A stretch of DNA of 64,000 nucleotides from Podarcis raffonei (taxonomy: Eukaryota; Chordata; Lepidosauria; Squamata; Lacertidae), in NCBI RefSeq assembly GCF_027172205.1, contig NC_070603.1:7056501-7120500 (forward strand), read 5' to 3'. Of the stretch, positions 1 through 12,921 are shown one piece after another. The notes under the pieces were generated by a model that was not told the DNA's origin, did no database searches, and saw only the letters and a program-made list of their open reading frames with translations. Position numbers and translations under genes: made by a program. Position 1 is the first letter of the stretch; the number at the start of each line of letters is the position of its first letter.

Positions 1-1972
1 ATGGAAAAGCAAAAGTTGGGTATGGGAGGAACTCCTGAGACATGCAAATCACATGGGTTTGTTGAAGCATGTATAAATGCATCACTCATTTAGATACTCC
101 ACTGTGGAAAATTTCATGTTGCATTTTCCGCTGGGAACGTTACATTTCTCAAGGAGGTTTTGGGGATTATTATTTCTGTCCCCACCTACCTTTGCTGATG
201 CATTTGAATAGATTTTAAAGCGAGCAGAGACTTACTGGCATCAATTATCACATCTTGTGCAATGTATGAATACTTTCCTCCAGCTATTGCTGGAAGAAGA
301 CAGGGAGCTGTATTTGAATAACGCTTCTCCCTTGGGGAAAGTGTCTAGTCTGGGCTTGATGCTTGCAAGCCTTGGAAAATCCACCTCCGCTCTTGGCTCA
401 GGATCCAAGTCATATTAATCACTTTGATTAGGAAACATTATTTTATTTTTTTGTAACTGAAGCTTATTCAATGCAATTTAAGTTTAGCTCCCAGCAGTTG
501 GGAAGAAAGATGAGCTTGATAATGGGTGGTTATAATAAACTAATAAGTGAAGCCACACATTAGAATTCAGCAGTGGTGATACAAAACCACAAGTTTTTTC
601 TACCCCCGTTTAACCTCCATTGTCAGAAGTTGCATGCCTCTGGAGAGCATTCTTTTTATGCTTCTTTATTAAGTTTCCATACTGCCCTTCATCTCAGGAT
701 CACAGTTTACAACATAAAAACACAAAAATACACAGCACAGTAACAAACAAAAGCAATGCCCCTGTCCCCAGTATTATTATTTATTACTAGTTTCTGGGGA
801 TTATGGGTGGTAAGTGTGATGTTGTACTCAGGGGCTTTTTGCAGGCTTCCTACACACATCTGGTTGGCCACTGTGAAAACAGGATGCTGGACTAAGTGGG
901 TCTTTAAATAGGGCCTGATTCAGCAGGGCTCTTCTTTTGTTCTTAGCCTTTAGAAAGAGCAAACAAAAATAGTACTCTGGCTTATCTTGCCTATTCTGTG
1001 TGTGTCGATGTATAGCTGAGCTGAGGATCAGACTACAATTTTCAAAACATATATGTAAGGTTTATGTCTCAAAAGGGGAAGATTTGTTAACTGCGCAGTT
1101 ATTTCATTCATGCTGTCAAAATTCAAGCAAAGTGTGGGCAGTGATGCAGTTTGGTAATTTTAGACTTTCTGGACTGAATGGTGTTATTGGGAGTGAGTCT
1201 TCTAGATGGTGATGTGTAAGATAGTCTTGCTGTGTTTGGGATCCTCCTGCACATTCTGATGAGTGGGACCCCAGATATCTGTCCCTGCGCTGACTATGCC
1301 ATTGGGAAAAATAATCCTCCAGAGTTTCCAGTTTTTCATGTGCACTTTGGTCATCGTCAAATCAACAGCTTCCTTTTTGGAGGCCAAAACCAAAGAATCC
1401 TGAGTGTTTTCATACTACAGTACTGTGTTAGTAGAACTGGCACATTCTCCTGTTCAGTTTGCACCCGTGTCTGAAAGAATGTGAAAATGTTTGGGCCCTG
1501 ACGCAGTTTGAATCACAGACAATTTTTTATGTTTAAGCATTGGTGGTACCGGCTGGGGATGCCGGTCAAAAAGCAATTAGTTTATTGGTCTTTGATGAGC
1601 ATCACAATGTGACAGGGGTTGAAGATGCATATATATCTCTGCACTGGCTATTCACATAAAAAATGGGTTCCACATGGGAATCTCCTTGCTCAGTCAGTAC
1701 AGTTACCTAGATAACAACCATGTTAAGAAAGCAACTTACTAAATACATTTATATTGCTTTCTTTCAATGCATTCCAGAATGCAACAAAATCCATCATAGG
1801 GAACATTGGAGGGTGAAAAGTAGAAGCCATTCAAATCATAATATAAATGAACATATTTGCAAAAAAAAATTCAGGCTTGGAGAATTTACAGAAGGTTGTT
1901 ATTTTCTACATTCAAAACTGCCATGTTCCATTGCTTCATACAATCAGACACATCTTTTTTTAATCTTTGCAG
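1..1972. other. Intron 4 of keratin A (partial)
   Basis: No exon-like or keratin-like frame is found here. About 840-945 resembles a dispersed squamate repeat: its phrase 'tctggttggccactgtgaaaacaggatgctgg' has an opposite-strand relative near 17055-17150. The rest looks like plain AT-rich intron. Confidence 0.5.
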
Positions 1973-4900
1973 GAACTAGCTAATATGCAGCAGCAGGTAT
2001 CAGATACCTCTGTTGTGCTGTCAATGGACAACAACAGAAGCCTGGACCTGAACAGCATCATTGCTGAAGTCAAGGCGCAGTATGAAGACATTGCCAACAG
2101 GAGCCGAACTGAGGCTGAAAGCTGGTATCAAAGCAAGGTGAGTGGCAGCTCAAGGCCTAGGAGTTACCTCTAAGCTGAGAAAGTTTTTGATAAGGGAACA
2201 TTCCAAAATGGCATCATCCACCTAAAGCAGTACAGGGATAGCCAATGTTGCTGTTGTCGGACTCCCACCAGCCTCAGTGGCATGGTCAATGATCAGGGAT
2301 GGTGGGAGCTGGAGACCACAACATCTAGAGGACACCACACCGGTGACCCCTGGTCTGCTACCTCAGCCAGATTTTACCTCCTAACTCATTGATGTGTGTA
2401 GACAAGGCAAGCTGGAAATACTCAGATACACTCTTGGGTTCAACTTAAAGTCAAATTTGAAGCAAATATGAAGGGTCTTCCTTAGGAGATACATCAGTCA
2501 GACTCTCTAAGATGTGCAACATGTGTAGTGTATAAGGATTGTATTCACAACACTTAAAAGAAGTGTGAAAAGCTAAGAGAGTGAAACGGCTGAGATTGGG
2601 GTGGAAATATGCCCCCTTTGCTGTCCTGCTGCTCAACAAGCCAAGCTAGAAATAAATAGCTGGAATTATAAACTGCAGCAACACAGATACAGAAAGCAAA
2701 TAGGAACTTGAATTGATCTTGACTGTCTAGGCAGAGCAAAGTAAAAGGTGTGGCAATGAGATTCCATTCCTAAAGTATTAATGGAAAGAGGACCTGAATG
2801 AAGAGTGGCTTAGCAAATAAAACTTAGCAAATCCTCACAGCAAATCTTGGCAGCTTTCTTCCTCTGTGGTTGAGCTGGCCCTACTATTAAGTAGGCAGCT
2901 GCCTCAGGCAGCAGATTCTTAGTGTCATTGAAGTGGAGCAAGTAACTTCATTTATCATAACTTTTTAAAAAAACTGGAAGAGGAGAAGAACCATTTAGAT
3001 TTTCCACTTCAGGATCTAAAATATCTCTGGCCAGCCCTGCTCCTGGATGGCAAGCAGATCTCCTGTTTGGAGAGAGCAGGCTGAGGTTCACCTACCAGCC
3101 TTACCATAGATGCAGCTTCATCCAGAAATAATGCTTGACAGATACATCTGGCCTGGTGATCCTGCAGGCCTCCAGCAAAAGCTGAGCCCTCACTTCTCAG
3201 ATTTGCTTTTCAAAACCGAGTCATTTGATGCAAGACAGAGATGTATGGAACACCCTGAGATTGCTAGCTAATTCCCTATCTCAGTTGTGGCTGCCTCAAA
3301 GGGTTAGCAAAAGACATAGGGAAAGGGAAAGGGACCCCTGACCGTTAGGTCCAGTCACGGACGACTCTGGGGTTGTGGCGCTCATCTTGCTTTACTGGCC
3401 AAGGGAGCCGGCGTTTGTCTGCAGACAGCTTCTGGGTCATGTGGCCAGCATGACTAAGCCACTTCTGGTGAACCAGAGCAGTGCACGGAAACGCCGTTTA
3501 CCTTCACGCCGGAGTGGTACCTATTTATCCACTTGCACTGTGTGCTTTCAAACTGCTAGGTTGGCAGGAGCAGGGACCGAACAACGAGAGCTCATTCTGT
3601 CGCAGGGATTTGAACTGCTGACCTTCTGATCGGCAAGCCCTAGGCTCTGTGGTTTAGACCACAGCGCCACACGCATCCCAGCAAAAGACATATGCGATGA
3701 CAATTGATCACGCTGAAACCTTACAACTCTTATTTATCTATCATCTGAAATTCAGTGTCCCAGCCTCCCTCAATCTGGTGCTCCTTTGGGGCTACATTTA
3801 GTTCTCACTCCCACCTGATTTCCCAGCTGTGTTGTGGGGGCGACAACCATATATAATGGATCAGATTCTAATCCTTTCTCCTTTTCTTCTGAATGTTAGT
3901 ATGAAGAGCTACAGGTCTCTGCCGGACGCCACGGTGATGACCTTCGTAACACCAAGACAGAAATTTCTGAGCTTAACCGGGTGATCCAGAGGCTGCGAAG
4001 TGAAATTGATGCCGTGAAGAAACAGGTACAATCTTTTTATGTTTGGCATGCAGGGTAGACCAGTGGCTGCTTCTGTTTCATAGAATAGTAATTGTGTAGC
4101 TGCTAACTCACTTTGGGCAAACCAAGTCTCCCTCAACAAGGTCATACCAGGGCAAGCACAAGACAGGTCACTAGCCAAGGTGAGCCCAACGTGGCAGTGC
4201 AGGCACTCTCCCAGGCCACCTCTCCCAGAATACCTTGCTCTGAGAAAGAAGCTCCTTCCCTTCCTCAGAGTGCAGCTGAGAAGGGAAGGATGGTATGCTT
4301 CCACTGCCCTAGCAGTGGCAAAACAAGAAAGGCAAGCAAAGCGGGTACAGAAGCAGATGCATGGAAATAGGGTCTGGGAGTACAAATTTGCCCAGCTCTT
4401 TCTCCTCCTCCTCTGAAACTGACTTTAGAAATGGTGTTGGTTGCTATTGTTGATGCTGTTTGTAACAAAGGTTTAATCATCACTATCAGTCTGTTTCACG
4501 GTGCTGATAAATATCACGGATAATAATACAGCTCTCATTGCACAAGTGCTGCAGGGTGTCTATGCAAGAGAGTTGAACAAACCATAAATTAGTTGTTTTA
4601 CAGTATCTCCCAGGCATTGCAAAGGCGAGGAGGAATCTCCTCCTCCACATTTCCCTAGGTACCACACAGGTAGACAGTGTACTGAAAGAGTCCACACCCT
4701 ACAAAGTTCACAATAGGAGTGTGTTGATATCTTTCCCTTATTGCCAAGAAAAGCAAAGCAAACCTAATTCTTATTCATATTGATCATTTGCCTTTTAACC
4801 CACTCTTAGGGAATGGGCACTGCAAAGCAAAAAGCAAAAACAAAAAAAACCCATATGTAAATATATATAAATATATATAATTGCGCCGAAGACATGGAGT

Positions 4901-7900
4901 ATAGACATTGGAAAATGCTTACACTCTGAGCATTGCTTTTGGAATTACTGCAGGTATACACATGGAGGCATACCTGTGGGGAGCAGGGAATTAATACAGT
5001 GTACAGTGGAGGCCCTGCTGAAGCATAATATTTTTTACATCCAAAAAGTTGCACTCAGCCTCACTGCTTGGGGACAGATCTGCCCTCATCAAATGTAGGT
5101 TATTTCCAGCACTGCAGAAAATGGGCAAAATGAACAACCCACACACATGCTCGGGTGCATGATAATGCACCCCTAGCATGTATCTACAATGAGTCAATCT
5201 AGTTATTATTATGGTTTTATATCTACACCTTCTTGCAATTGTGCATGCAGTGTCCATACCTCTTGGGTTACCTCTGCAGACAGCACAAGCTGTACACAGC
5301 ATCTTGTTGCATGTGTGCATGGCCATTTCAGGGCTTGCATCAGAATTCATTGTCCATTGGACTTTCCTGGGATTACTCATGAATCATTAAGGGATGGAAG
5401 GAGCATTTCCCCTAAAACGTCCATTGTAACAGTTTTCACGCAGAAGTCCCGTCCCCGCACAGCAACCATTCAGAAAGTGCTCTCCACTGGTTGATGCAGG
5501 AGAAACAAAAACTTTAGACACTAACTGGGTGAAATATTTTTTTTTCTGGTGTAGGGAAGGGGGAAGATTGGACCATAGTGATACCCCCCCCCCCAAAATG
5601 TCCAGAAGTCACAATTATTATTTATTGGTGATGGTCCCAAAAACTGTCTAGATATTGCAGTTGTTGTTGTTGTTTAGTTGTTTACTCGTGTCCGACTCGT
5701 CGTGACCCCATGGACCAGAGCACGCCAGGCACTCCTGTCTTCCACTGCCTCCCGCAGTTTGGTCAGACTCATGTTTGTAGCTTCAAGAACAGTGTCGAAC
5801 CATCTCGTCCTCTGTCGTCCCCTTCTCCTTGTGCCCTCCATCTTTCCCAACATCAGGGTCTTTTCCAGGGAGTCTTCTCTTCTCATGAGGCGGCCAAAGT
5901 CTTGGAGCCTCAGTTTCATGATCTGTCCTTCCAGTGAGATATTGCAGTTACTTCTTATTAATATATATTAATAAATAAATCTCCTTGTGTGCAGTGTGCC
6001 AATCTACAAGCTGCCATTGCTGAGGCAGAGGACCGTGGAGAGCTTGCCCTCAAGGATGCCAGGCATAAGCTGAATGAGTTGGAGGAAGCCTTGCAAAGAA
6101 CGAAGCAGGACCTGGCTCGCCAGCTCAAGGAGTACCAGGAGCTGATGAACGTCAAACTGGCCCTGGACATTGAAATCGCCACCTACAGGAAGCTGCTAGA
6201 AGGAGAGGAAATCAGGTAGGCTGGCAGCAGCAACCGTACTCTAGCAAAAGTGCCCTGGATGGTTTACTAAACCAATCGGTCATCTCCCCTTTGAATAGAT
6301 TCCGTCAAAAATCATTTTAAATTTCCCCCAAAGAGAACATTCCAAACTCACCTCAAAGGCAGGCAAAAATCACACCTTGAAGCTAAAAGACGGTCTTGAT
6401 GGATGTGCCTGAGGTGCCAGTAAGGTTTCTGGCAATCCAACCACAATATCATGTTCTTGTGCAGTTGTGTTTAGGCACTTAGATGCCAAGGTATGGGGCT
6501 AACCTCAGCATTTGTTGAAATGTGATGCGAAAAGAATACTTCTACAGTATAGCAAGGAAGTATAACAGCCTATGGTCCTTTGAAAGTTTTTGGACTGTAG
6601 TTCTCATCGCCCCTGATCATTCATCATGCTAACTGGGGAGGGTGGGAATTGGAGTTCAGTAACATCTCAAGAGCCACAGACTCCCTTTGCCTTTTCCAGA
6701 GGGACCATCTGGTCCTATCATTACATATGCAATAACCACTGTTTGGTTTAACTGTAGCTCTTTGGGAAGGTCTTTTGAGAATGTTGGTGGGTGACTTTCT
6801 CTTACTGTGATTATTGTGGGGATTACACTCCTGTTGCCTATTTTATTGTTACTTTTATAATTAAAAACACACACACACACATACAAAACTGATAATTGCT
6901 TGCTTTAAATTACTTGTCTTTAGCTGCTTAGAATAGAGGAAAAGCAAATAAATGAATAATCAAACAAACAAACAAACATACAGAATCATGCATATATGCA
7001 TTCTTAAAGCAATTAGCAATATGACCAAAAAAGGAGATTGAGCTGACTTTTCTTTGCAGGTTTCTTTTTAAAAAAAAATGCTGTGTGAATATGCAACTTT
7101 TACTTGGCTAAGGAACAGATGACTCCGCAAGAGTTCTGCCTTCACAATAGCTCCTTGATTAGATTAAAATGTGGGACCTAGTTTACTACAAGCTGAGGCA
7201 TCCACTGAATTAATTATACCAATTATGTCCTCCTTTCATCTTCCTAGGTTGTCAGAAGGCCCTGGAAATGTGAGCTACTGTAAGTACCATCTCTGTTTCT
7301 GGATTTCCTTTTTGTTTACTTACTTACTTCACCAAACCTTTATTAGGCATTACAAATATAGGCTATCATAAAAAATCCATATATAAAAATTTTAAAATAT
7401 ATACAAATAAACAGCCATGTAAGAAAAAGGTAACGACCCCTGACAGTTAAGTCCAGTCATAGACGACTCTGGGGTTGCGGCGCTCATCTGGCTTTACTGG
7501 CCGAGGGAGCCAGCGTTTGTCCGCAGACAGTTTTTCCGGGTCATGTGGCCAGCATGACTAAGCCGCTTCTGGTGAAACCAGAGCAGCGCACGGAAACGCC
7601 GTTTACCTTCCCTCCAGAGCGGAACCTATTTATCTACTTGCACTTTAAAAATATGTAATAACGAGGATTTTCACTGGAGTTTCTTCCCGCAAAATAGTGC
7701 CATTCACCACTCTATGAGATACTATTGATAAAAACTCAGCCACCCTTGCGGTTTCTTCCGAGTTAATATCAGACAGATAGAATCTGATATTTTCCTTGTG
7801 TCGTGATGTTAGACACCCAAAATAGCACTCGTTTGCGTAGCTGGTTGTACAATGGACAGTAGAAAAAACTGTGTTCTATTGTGTCTGGCACGTTCAAAGA

Positions 7901-9153
7901 ACATCTGCAATGTCTGTCGTTTCTGGGGATGTTTAAATATCTGCCCTTGACAAAAGCTGAGGGGAAAACAGTTCAGTTGGGCTAACATAAAGGCCCTGCA
8001 TTGGACTGGAATTCTTAATTTTGAAATATAAGTGACCCTGTTATCTGTTGTATTTAAACCATAGAACTTGGGGGAGCAAATTTTATTTACAGCTGACTTG
8101 ATGTTTTGTTTTTCAATGTCCCTTAATCTGATTTGAATATTGCGATAAATACATTGCTCACTTGAATTACACAAGAGTTCCAAATCAATACCAATAGATC
8201 TGGATTTCTAAGAGTTCTTAAATAAGTCAGAAAGCAGACTCAAAGGTTGGCAACAGCAACACAGCCAGTATTTTATAGTGCTAGCCCACAACCAATATTC
8301 CATCATGTGTATACTTAGTCCTCCACACATCGTCTCATACTTGATTGAATTTTGGAGCCCCAGGATGATGGTGATGATGATAATTAATTTATTATTTATA
8401 TCCCACCCATCTGGTGGCTTCCAACAAAATATTAAAAATACATTAAAACTTCAGTCATTAAAAACTTCCCTAAACAGGATACGTCTCAAGAAACTTGAGT
8501 GTATCTTATCTAAATCACTATTATATGCTTGTATCCATATTGGGATCCCAAAAAGTAGCTGGGACGACACTTTAGCTTGAAAAATTTGAATAGCAGCTAG
8601 TATAAATTGGTTGCCTTTCTGAAAATGAAAGCGAGCTGCTGGTTTTTGTTTGCTTAAGGCAGTGTTTCTCAAACTGGGGTCCCCAAGCTGTTGTTGGACC
8701 ACAACTCCCATCATCCCTGGCCACTAGGGATGATGGGGACCCAAGTTTGAGAAACATTGGCTCAAAGAGATTCTGTTGAAATCATGGCTCTTTCCAAGAG
8801 ACACAAGGAACTTAATTTTCCATTGTTAATATTTTCCAGCTGTGGTCAGTAGCACCACCACCTCTGGCTACGCTGGCGGAAGTGGCCTTGCGTTAGGAGG
8901 AGGACACGGTGGCGGCATGGGAGGAGGTTTCGGACTCGGAGGAGGCGGTGGCGGCTATGCGGTTGGAGGTGGAAGCGGCTTCGGCGGCGGCAGCGGCTTC
9001 GGCGGCGGCAGTGGCTACGGCGGCGGAGTCAGTATGGGAGGTGGTAGCAGTTACAGTTCTGGCGGGGGCCGTGTCTCCTCAAGTGGAGGAGGAGGAAGCT
9101 CCAGTGTGAAAATTGTATCAAAAACCACTTCGAGCAAGAAAAGTGTCTATTAA
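1973..9153 (+). CDS. Type II keratin A, 3' half (exons 5-9)
   Basis: Coding exons are 1973-2137, 3900-4025, 5995-6215, 7248-7279 and 8840-9153, joined in frame with AG/GT borders; 858 nt gives 285 residues plus stop. Internal exon lengths 165, 126 and 221 are those of type II keratins. The product is the second half of a basic keratin: coil 2 with [20 protein letters not shown], then [12 protein letters not shown], then the helix-termination motif [15 protein letters not shown], then a Gly/Ser-rich tail of about 105 residues ending SKKSVY. Keratins of this class pair with type I keratins to form epithelial intermediate filaments in the cytoplasm. The head and coil 1 lie left of the window; no exon 4 is visible in 1-1972, so intron 4 exceeds 1.9 kb. 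Odd points: EEIR where epidermal paralogues usually have EECR, and a 32-nt exon 8 instead of 35. KRT5/6/75-like ancestry is likely, but exact orthology cannot be set by eye. Confidence 0.95.
3319..3679 (-). mobile_element. tRNA-derived SINE (Sauria type)
   Basis: Read on the minus strand, this is a tRNA-like head with a degenerate B box, a conserved body (CAAGTAGATAAATAGGTACC-type block) and a tail of CCTTT-type repeats. It lies in intron 5 of keratin A. Eight such copies are seen in the window. The family name is from memory of squamate repeats. Confidence 0.75.
5659..5938 (-). mobile_element. Bov-B LINE 3' end
   Basis: The minus-strand translation shows the end of the Bov-B reverse transcriptase ORF (RQRTRWFD, then [21 protein letters not shown]), followed by the AAC-rich 3' end. 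It is 5'-truncated and lies in intron 6 of keratin A. Bov-B is an RTE-clade LINE known for transfer between squamates and other vertebrates. Confidence 0.85.
7425..7646 (-). mobile_element. Truncated Sauria-type SINE
   Basis: Same family as 3319-3679, but only the body and tail are present; the tRNA-like head is missing. It sits in intron 8 of keratin A. Confidence 0.7.
7648..8240 (-). mobile_element. Probable degraded LINE coding segment
   Basis: A minus-strand frame of about 124 residues (7809-8183) contains [20 protein letters not shown] and [15 protein letters not shown]. This recalls the Cys/His region at the 3' end of some squamate LINE polyproteins. No family was confirmed. Confidence 0.3.
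8381..8480 (-). mobile_element. CR1/L2-clade LINE 3' end, short
   Basis: This matches the 'ATTTATA..CCACCCATCTGG' block and 'TTCCCTAAACAGG' of the L2-type copies elsewhere in the window. Only about 100 bp remain. Confidence 0.6.
8660..8759. mobile_element. Palindromic hAT-like MITE, 100 bp
   Basis: Ends CAGTGTTTCTCAAACT and AGTTTGAGAAACATTG, with an 8-bp flank GCTTAAGG / GCTCAAAG (6 of 8 matching). The centre carries the ACAACTCCCATCATCCC motif common to this family. It sits about 80 bp upstream of keratin A exon 9. Confidence 0.75.
8970..9040 (+). repeat. 18-nt tandem coding repeat in keratin A tail
   Basis: GGCTTCGGCGGCGGCAGC-type units encode [18 protein letters not shown] in the Gly-rich tail. 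In-frame unit gain or loss would only change tail length. Confidence 0.75.
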
Positions 9154-10085
9154 AAAGGGTTAACTCGCCACTACCACCACCTCTTCTGAAATAGCAATGA
9201 GCGTTGCCACCTGCAAATCGAAGCTCTTCAGCCCACTGTGTAAATAGCTCAGCAAAGCTCTTCCCCTCTGATACTGTCACCTTTTCCATTTGAGTTTGCC
9301 TGCCATATGGATCCAGACCTTTGCACCCTGATCCAGCACTGCTGACTCGGATCGCAGGTTTCTGCACCGGGATCAGCTGCAGCCAGTGCGCAGTGAGCTC
9401 CTGTGCTGACAAATCGTGAGCCATCCATAGAGCTCTTTAAACAAAGGTCTCAAAATTATCTACTAAGCTACAGGGTCTCACTGTTCAGTGATTGCATGAT
9501 TTCTCCTAGGTGTGTGTTAAAAAGGGAATCCCATTTTAGAAAAGTTTGTGTAGTAGATGGTTAACCTTAAATACACCCTTAGGTCCTTTGGACGGCAATC
9601 GGATTTAAGCTTGCACTTACAGTTAAGTTCTTGGTTGAATTAACAGCTTTCAGTGCTATGCTTAATAGACAGCTAACATCAAAGCTTATGGGAACTTCCA
9701 GGTAGACAGGCAGCACGAATCTGCCTGCACACACACTTTCTGAAATCTCTCTCCTGCTCAAGCATGTTCTTTGTAATTTCGAATGGAGACAGTGTAAAGC
9801 TGTAGACCCGTAAAGTCATCAGATCTTGCCAAAAGGAAATAGTTTTGAGACACCAGTGATAAGATCTTGCTCTCACCCTTCTGTTGTAACATGCATGGAG
9901 CTTATTTTCTAACAGCAAAATCGTATTTGATTCCTTCTTTGAAGTGAAAGCAAAATTGGAAAAGGTGATTGCTTATTCTGCTGCTGCTGTTTTATGAACT
10001 GTAACACTGAATTCTAACGCTTGATTCTAATGGCTATGGACCCATGCAAGGCTGCGTGACAAATAAAGAGCAACTGTCATTTTTA
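9154..10085 (+). other. 3' UTR and poly(A) signal of keratin A
   Basis: This stretch follows the TAA stop and has no keratin-like reading frame. A canonical AATAAA lies at 10062-10067, followed by a T/GT-rich stretch, so cleavage near 10085 is expected. The UTR is about 930 nt, longer than that of keratin B. No recognised repeat interrupts it. Confidence 0.7.
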
Positions 10086-10329
10086 AGCTTGCTGTTCTCG
10101 TTGTCTTCTTTTCCTCCAAAAAAAAAACAAAAACCCACAGGTTTTATGTGCATTGCCAATCTGCTAAAACTGTTTCCACAATTCACACTGGTCTTTCTCT
10201 GGAATTCAGACATCCTTTTTCAGTCTTTTTGAGTCATGTCACTAGTCCCCAGGCTGGATGAGGACATGAGCATATGAAGTTGCCTTGTTCTTAATTAGAC
10301 CATTGGAGCATCCAGCGTAGTATTGCCAC

Positions 10330-10951
10330 CCCTCAAAATAATTCACACATCACACGTAATTTTAGTTTTAGGTTTTTGGGCACTATTTTGGCCACAACTT
10401 TAATAAAATACAAAATCTGCGAGTGGTTGTTTAGACATTGGTTATGATTATCTGTCCCCCCGCCTGGGACAGAACTGACATTCCGAGCTCCAATCGGAAG
10501 CCAGTTGAAGGGAAAGTCAATGCTGGCGATCAGTTGAGCTGAGCATCAGTCCCTCACCGCTCACCCAACCAGTTCCCCAAGGCTTGCCGGCCCTGGTCCC
10601 ATTTCAGGGATTGGACGAAATCGTGGCAAGCCCCAGGATTCCTTTAACGGAATTCCCTTCAGCACCATTGGAGGGGCAGGCACAGCCTATCCTGACCCCT
10701 CCACCACCAGCTTTTTATAACCAATGCCTAACCGCAACCTTACAAGTTGTGACAAATTGCTAAGCAGTTGGCAAGAACCAAATGGCACCAGCCAATCAGC
10801 CAAATGGCAAAATTCCTACTAGGCTCCTGCACCAAGGCAGATGACCCCATGACAGGCAAAGCAGGGCCAACCGGAACACAGGGCGGGCGGGCGGGTGATC
10901 CGATGCACTCTGTTAAAGAGAAACCAAAAGCCAGAGTGCCCCAATAAAGAC
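10330..10951. repeat. Unclassified 'CCACAACTTTA' repeat, copy 1
   Basis: Shares TTGGCCACAACTTTA, ACATTGG..TATGATTAT, CCTTTAACGGAATTCCCTT and CCAATGCCTAAC in the same order with copies at 12046-12866 and 38540-38990. It probably continues after the SINE at 10965-11320 to about 11460. No coding sequence or clear termini. Confidence 0.5.
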
Positions 10952-10964
10952 TATGGTCCCACCC

Positions 10965-11320
10965 CACGGGTGGCGCTGTGGGTAAAACCTCAGCGCCTAG
11001 GACTTGCCGATCGTCAGGTCGGCGGTTCGAATCCCTGCGGCGGGGTGCGCTCCCGTTGCTCGGTCCCAGCGCCTGCCAACCTAGCAGTTCGAAAGCACGT
11101 CAAAGTGCAAGTAGATAAATAGGTACCTCTCTGGCGGGAAGGTAAACGGCGTTTCCGTGTGCTGCACTGGCTCGCCAGATGCAGCTTGTCACGCTGGCCA
11201 CGTGACCCAGAAGTGTCTTCGGACAGCGCTGGCCCCCGGCCTCTTAAGCGAGATGGGCACGCAACCCCAGAGTCGGACATGACTGGCCCGTACGGGCAGG
11301 GGTACCTTTACCTTTACCTT
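10965..11320 (+). mobile_element. Sauria-type SINE with 13-bp target duplication
   Basis: A full-length tRNA-derived SINE with a B box (GGTTCGAATCC), ending in ACCTTT repeats. Perfect direct repeats TATGGTCCCACCC flank it at 10952-10964 and 11321-11333. It is inserted in a copy of the unclassified 'CCACAACTTTA' repeat family. Confidence 0.85.
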
Positions 11321-11885
11321 TATGGTCCCACCCACCAATTTGCTACATGCAATTTGCCCCAGCAACCCAGTCAGCCAATTGATGCACCAGACAAATAGCC
11401 ATTAACCTGCCTGGCAACACAGGGCTGGCCCGGCGGCCCACACCGCAACCCATGCTCTCATTTAATGGAGAACGCACTTTGTCGGCTCTGGCTATCAGCA
11501 ACTCTCTGGGGTCTTGAGAAGCAGGTGGCTTCTAGTTGGAAATGCCAGTGAATGAACCTAAGGCCTTCTGCATGAAAAGCATGTGCTCCATGCTCCCTAC
11601 ATAATTGTGGATTTAATCTGAGATGCTCAGTCATGGAGCCACAGGTATAATTTAAGGGTAGCAAAGGGAGCATCTCACCTCTCGTCTTCATGTCTCAGGA
11701 CCACACCATACATTTAAAGTGCATTCAATGCATATTTAAGGCACACAGCTTTCCCCCAAAATAATGGGAACTGTAGTTTATTAAGGGTGCTGGGAATTGT
11801 AACTGTGTGGAGGCTAAACTACACTCTCCAAGATTACTTGGGGAAAGCCAAGCTCTTTAAAAAAAGTGACTTCAGACCACATGTA

Positions 11886-12921
11886 CAGTGGTACCTCGGG
11901 TTACATACGCTTCAGGTTACAGACTCTGCTAACCCAGAAATATTACCTTGGGTTAAGAACTTTGCTTCAGGATGAGAACAGAAATCGCACGCCGGCAGCG
12001 CAGTGGCAGCAGGAGGAGGCCCAATTAGCTAAAGTGGTGCTTGCGTGGACAGGTGGAGCCCCCCAGATCCTGGGCGCCCCCCCCATCATGTGGAATAACA
12101 ACTCAGGACAACGTGCTATGGGATTAAATTGGCCACAACTATATTAAATTTCAAATGTGGGTAGACCTTGGCTCAGGCATTGGGCGTTATCCCTCCCCAG
12201 TCCCCAGCCGGGGACCTAGGGAACATCAGGGTTATCCAGTGTGGGGGGGGCGGCTCTGGAGAACATATGTTCAAGCAGAGATGGCCGTGCCCCCCCCCTC
12301 ATTATGCCGCCGCCGCAGGGGAGAGCAATGACGATCTCTCGGCGTACATTCCAAGCCTCCCTTCAGAAACCCCTTTAATGGGGAACCCTGGTATCGCCAC
12401 TGCAAAGAGGAAGATAGACTAAGGATTCCGCCCAAGGCCTGATACCGCCAAAGTTGTGACATTTTGCTACGGGAAAGGCAAAACCTGCCAATGCAGGGGA
12501 ATTCCTTTCTGGCCCTTTAACAGTGACCTTGATGCAACAGCACCCGCATACCTGTGAAGAAAAGTTAACCTGCAAAATAAGACTTAACTGAGGGTGGGTA
12601 GGGTGGGAGAAGCTCTGGAGCCAAGTGAGGATTCCCAGGTAAGATCCTCCCTCTATTGTGTGGGCAGGTAGTCCCTCCCCTACCTGGCCTGGTCTCCTTG
12701 GCAACACTTCCCCCAGGCGGGATTGGACAACTGACTGAGGTAGGCGGAGACCTCCAAGTATCCCACCTGGGGGAAGGCGAAGCCAAGCCTGTGTTGATGG
12801 AGCCGCTCTAGATCCAGGCACACATCCACGCAAAGGGCGCCCCCATTTATGCGGGGAGTGGTCATTCTGGTTAAGAACAGACCTCCAGAACGAATTGAGT
12901 TCTTAACCCGAGGTACCACTG
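11886..12921. mobile_element. TA-type MITE (CAGTGGTACCTCG TIR) with insert
   Basis: TIRs CAGTGGTACCTCGGGTTA and its complement close the element; flanks are TA on the left and CA on the right. The arms match the MITEs at 50381 and 51205. The middle (about 12046-12866) is an insertion of the 'CCACAACTTTA' repeat family, with GTGGT near both edges. The TIR resembles Tigger/pogo elements. Confidence 0.75.
12046..12866. repeat. Unclassified 'CCACAACTTTA' repeat, copy 2
   Basis: Inserted into the MITE 11886-12921. It contains TTGGCCACAACTATATTAAA, GGCTCAGGCATTGGGCGTTA and CCTTTAATGGGGAACCCTGG. GTGGT stands at both junctions and may be a 5-bp target duplication. Confidence 0.5.

Noticed and set aside
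10965-11320. tRNA gene
   Set aside because: The B box and tRNA-like head belong to a SINE with its own body, tail and target duplications; seven similar copies exist.
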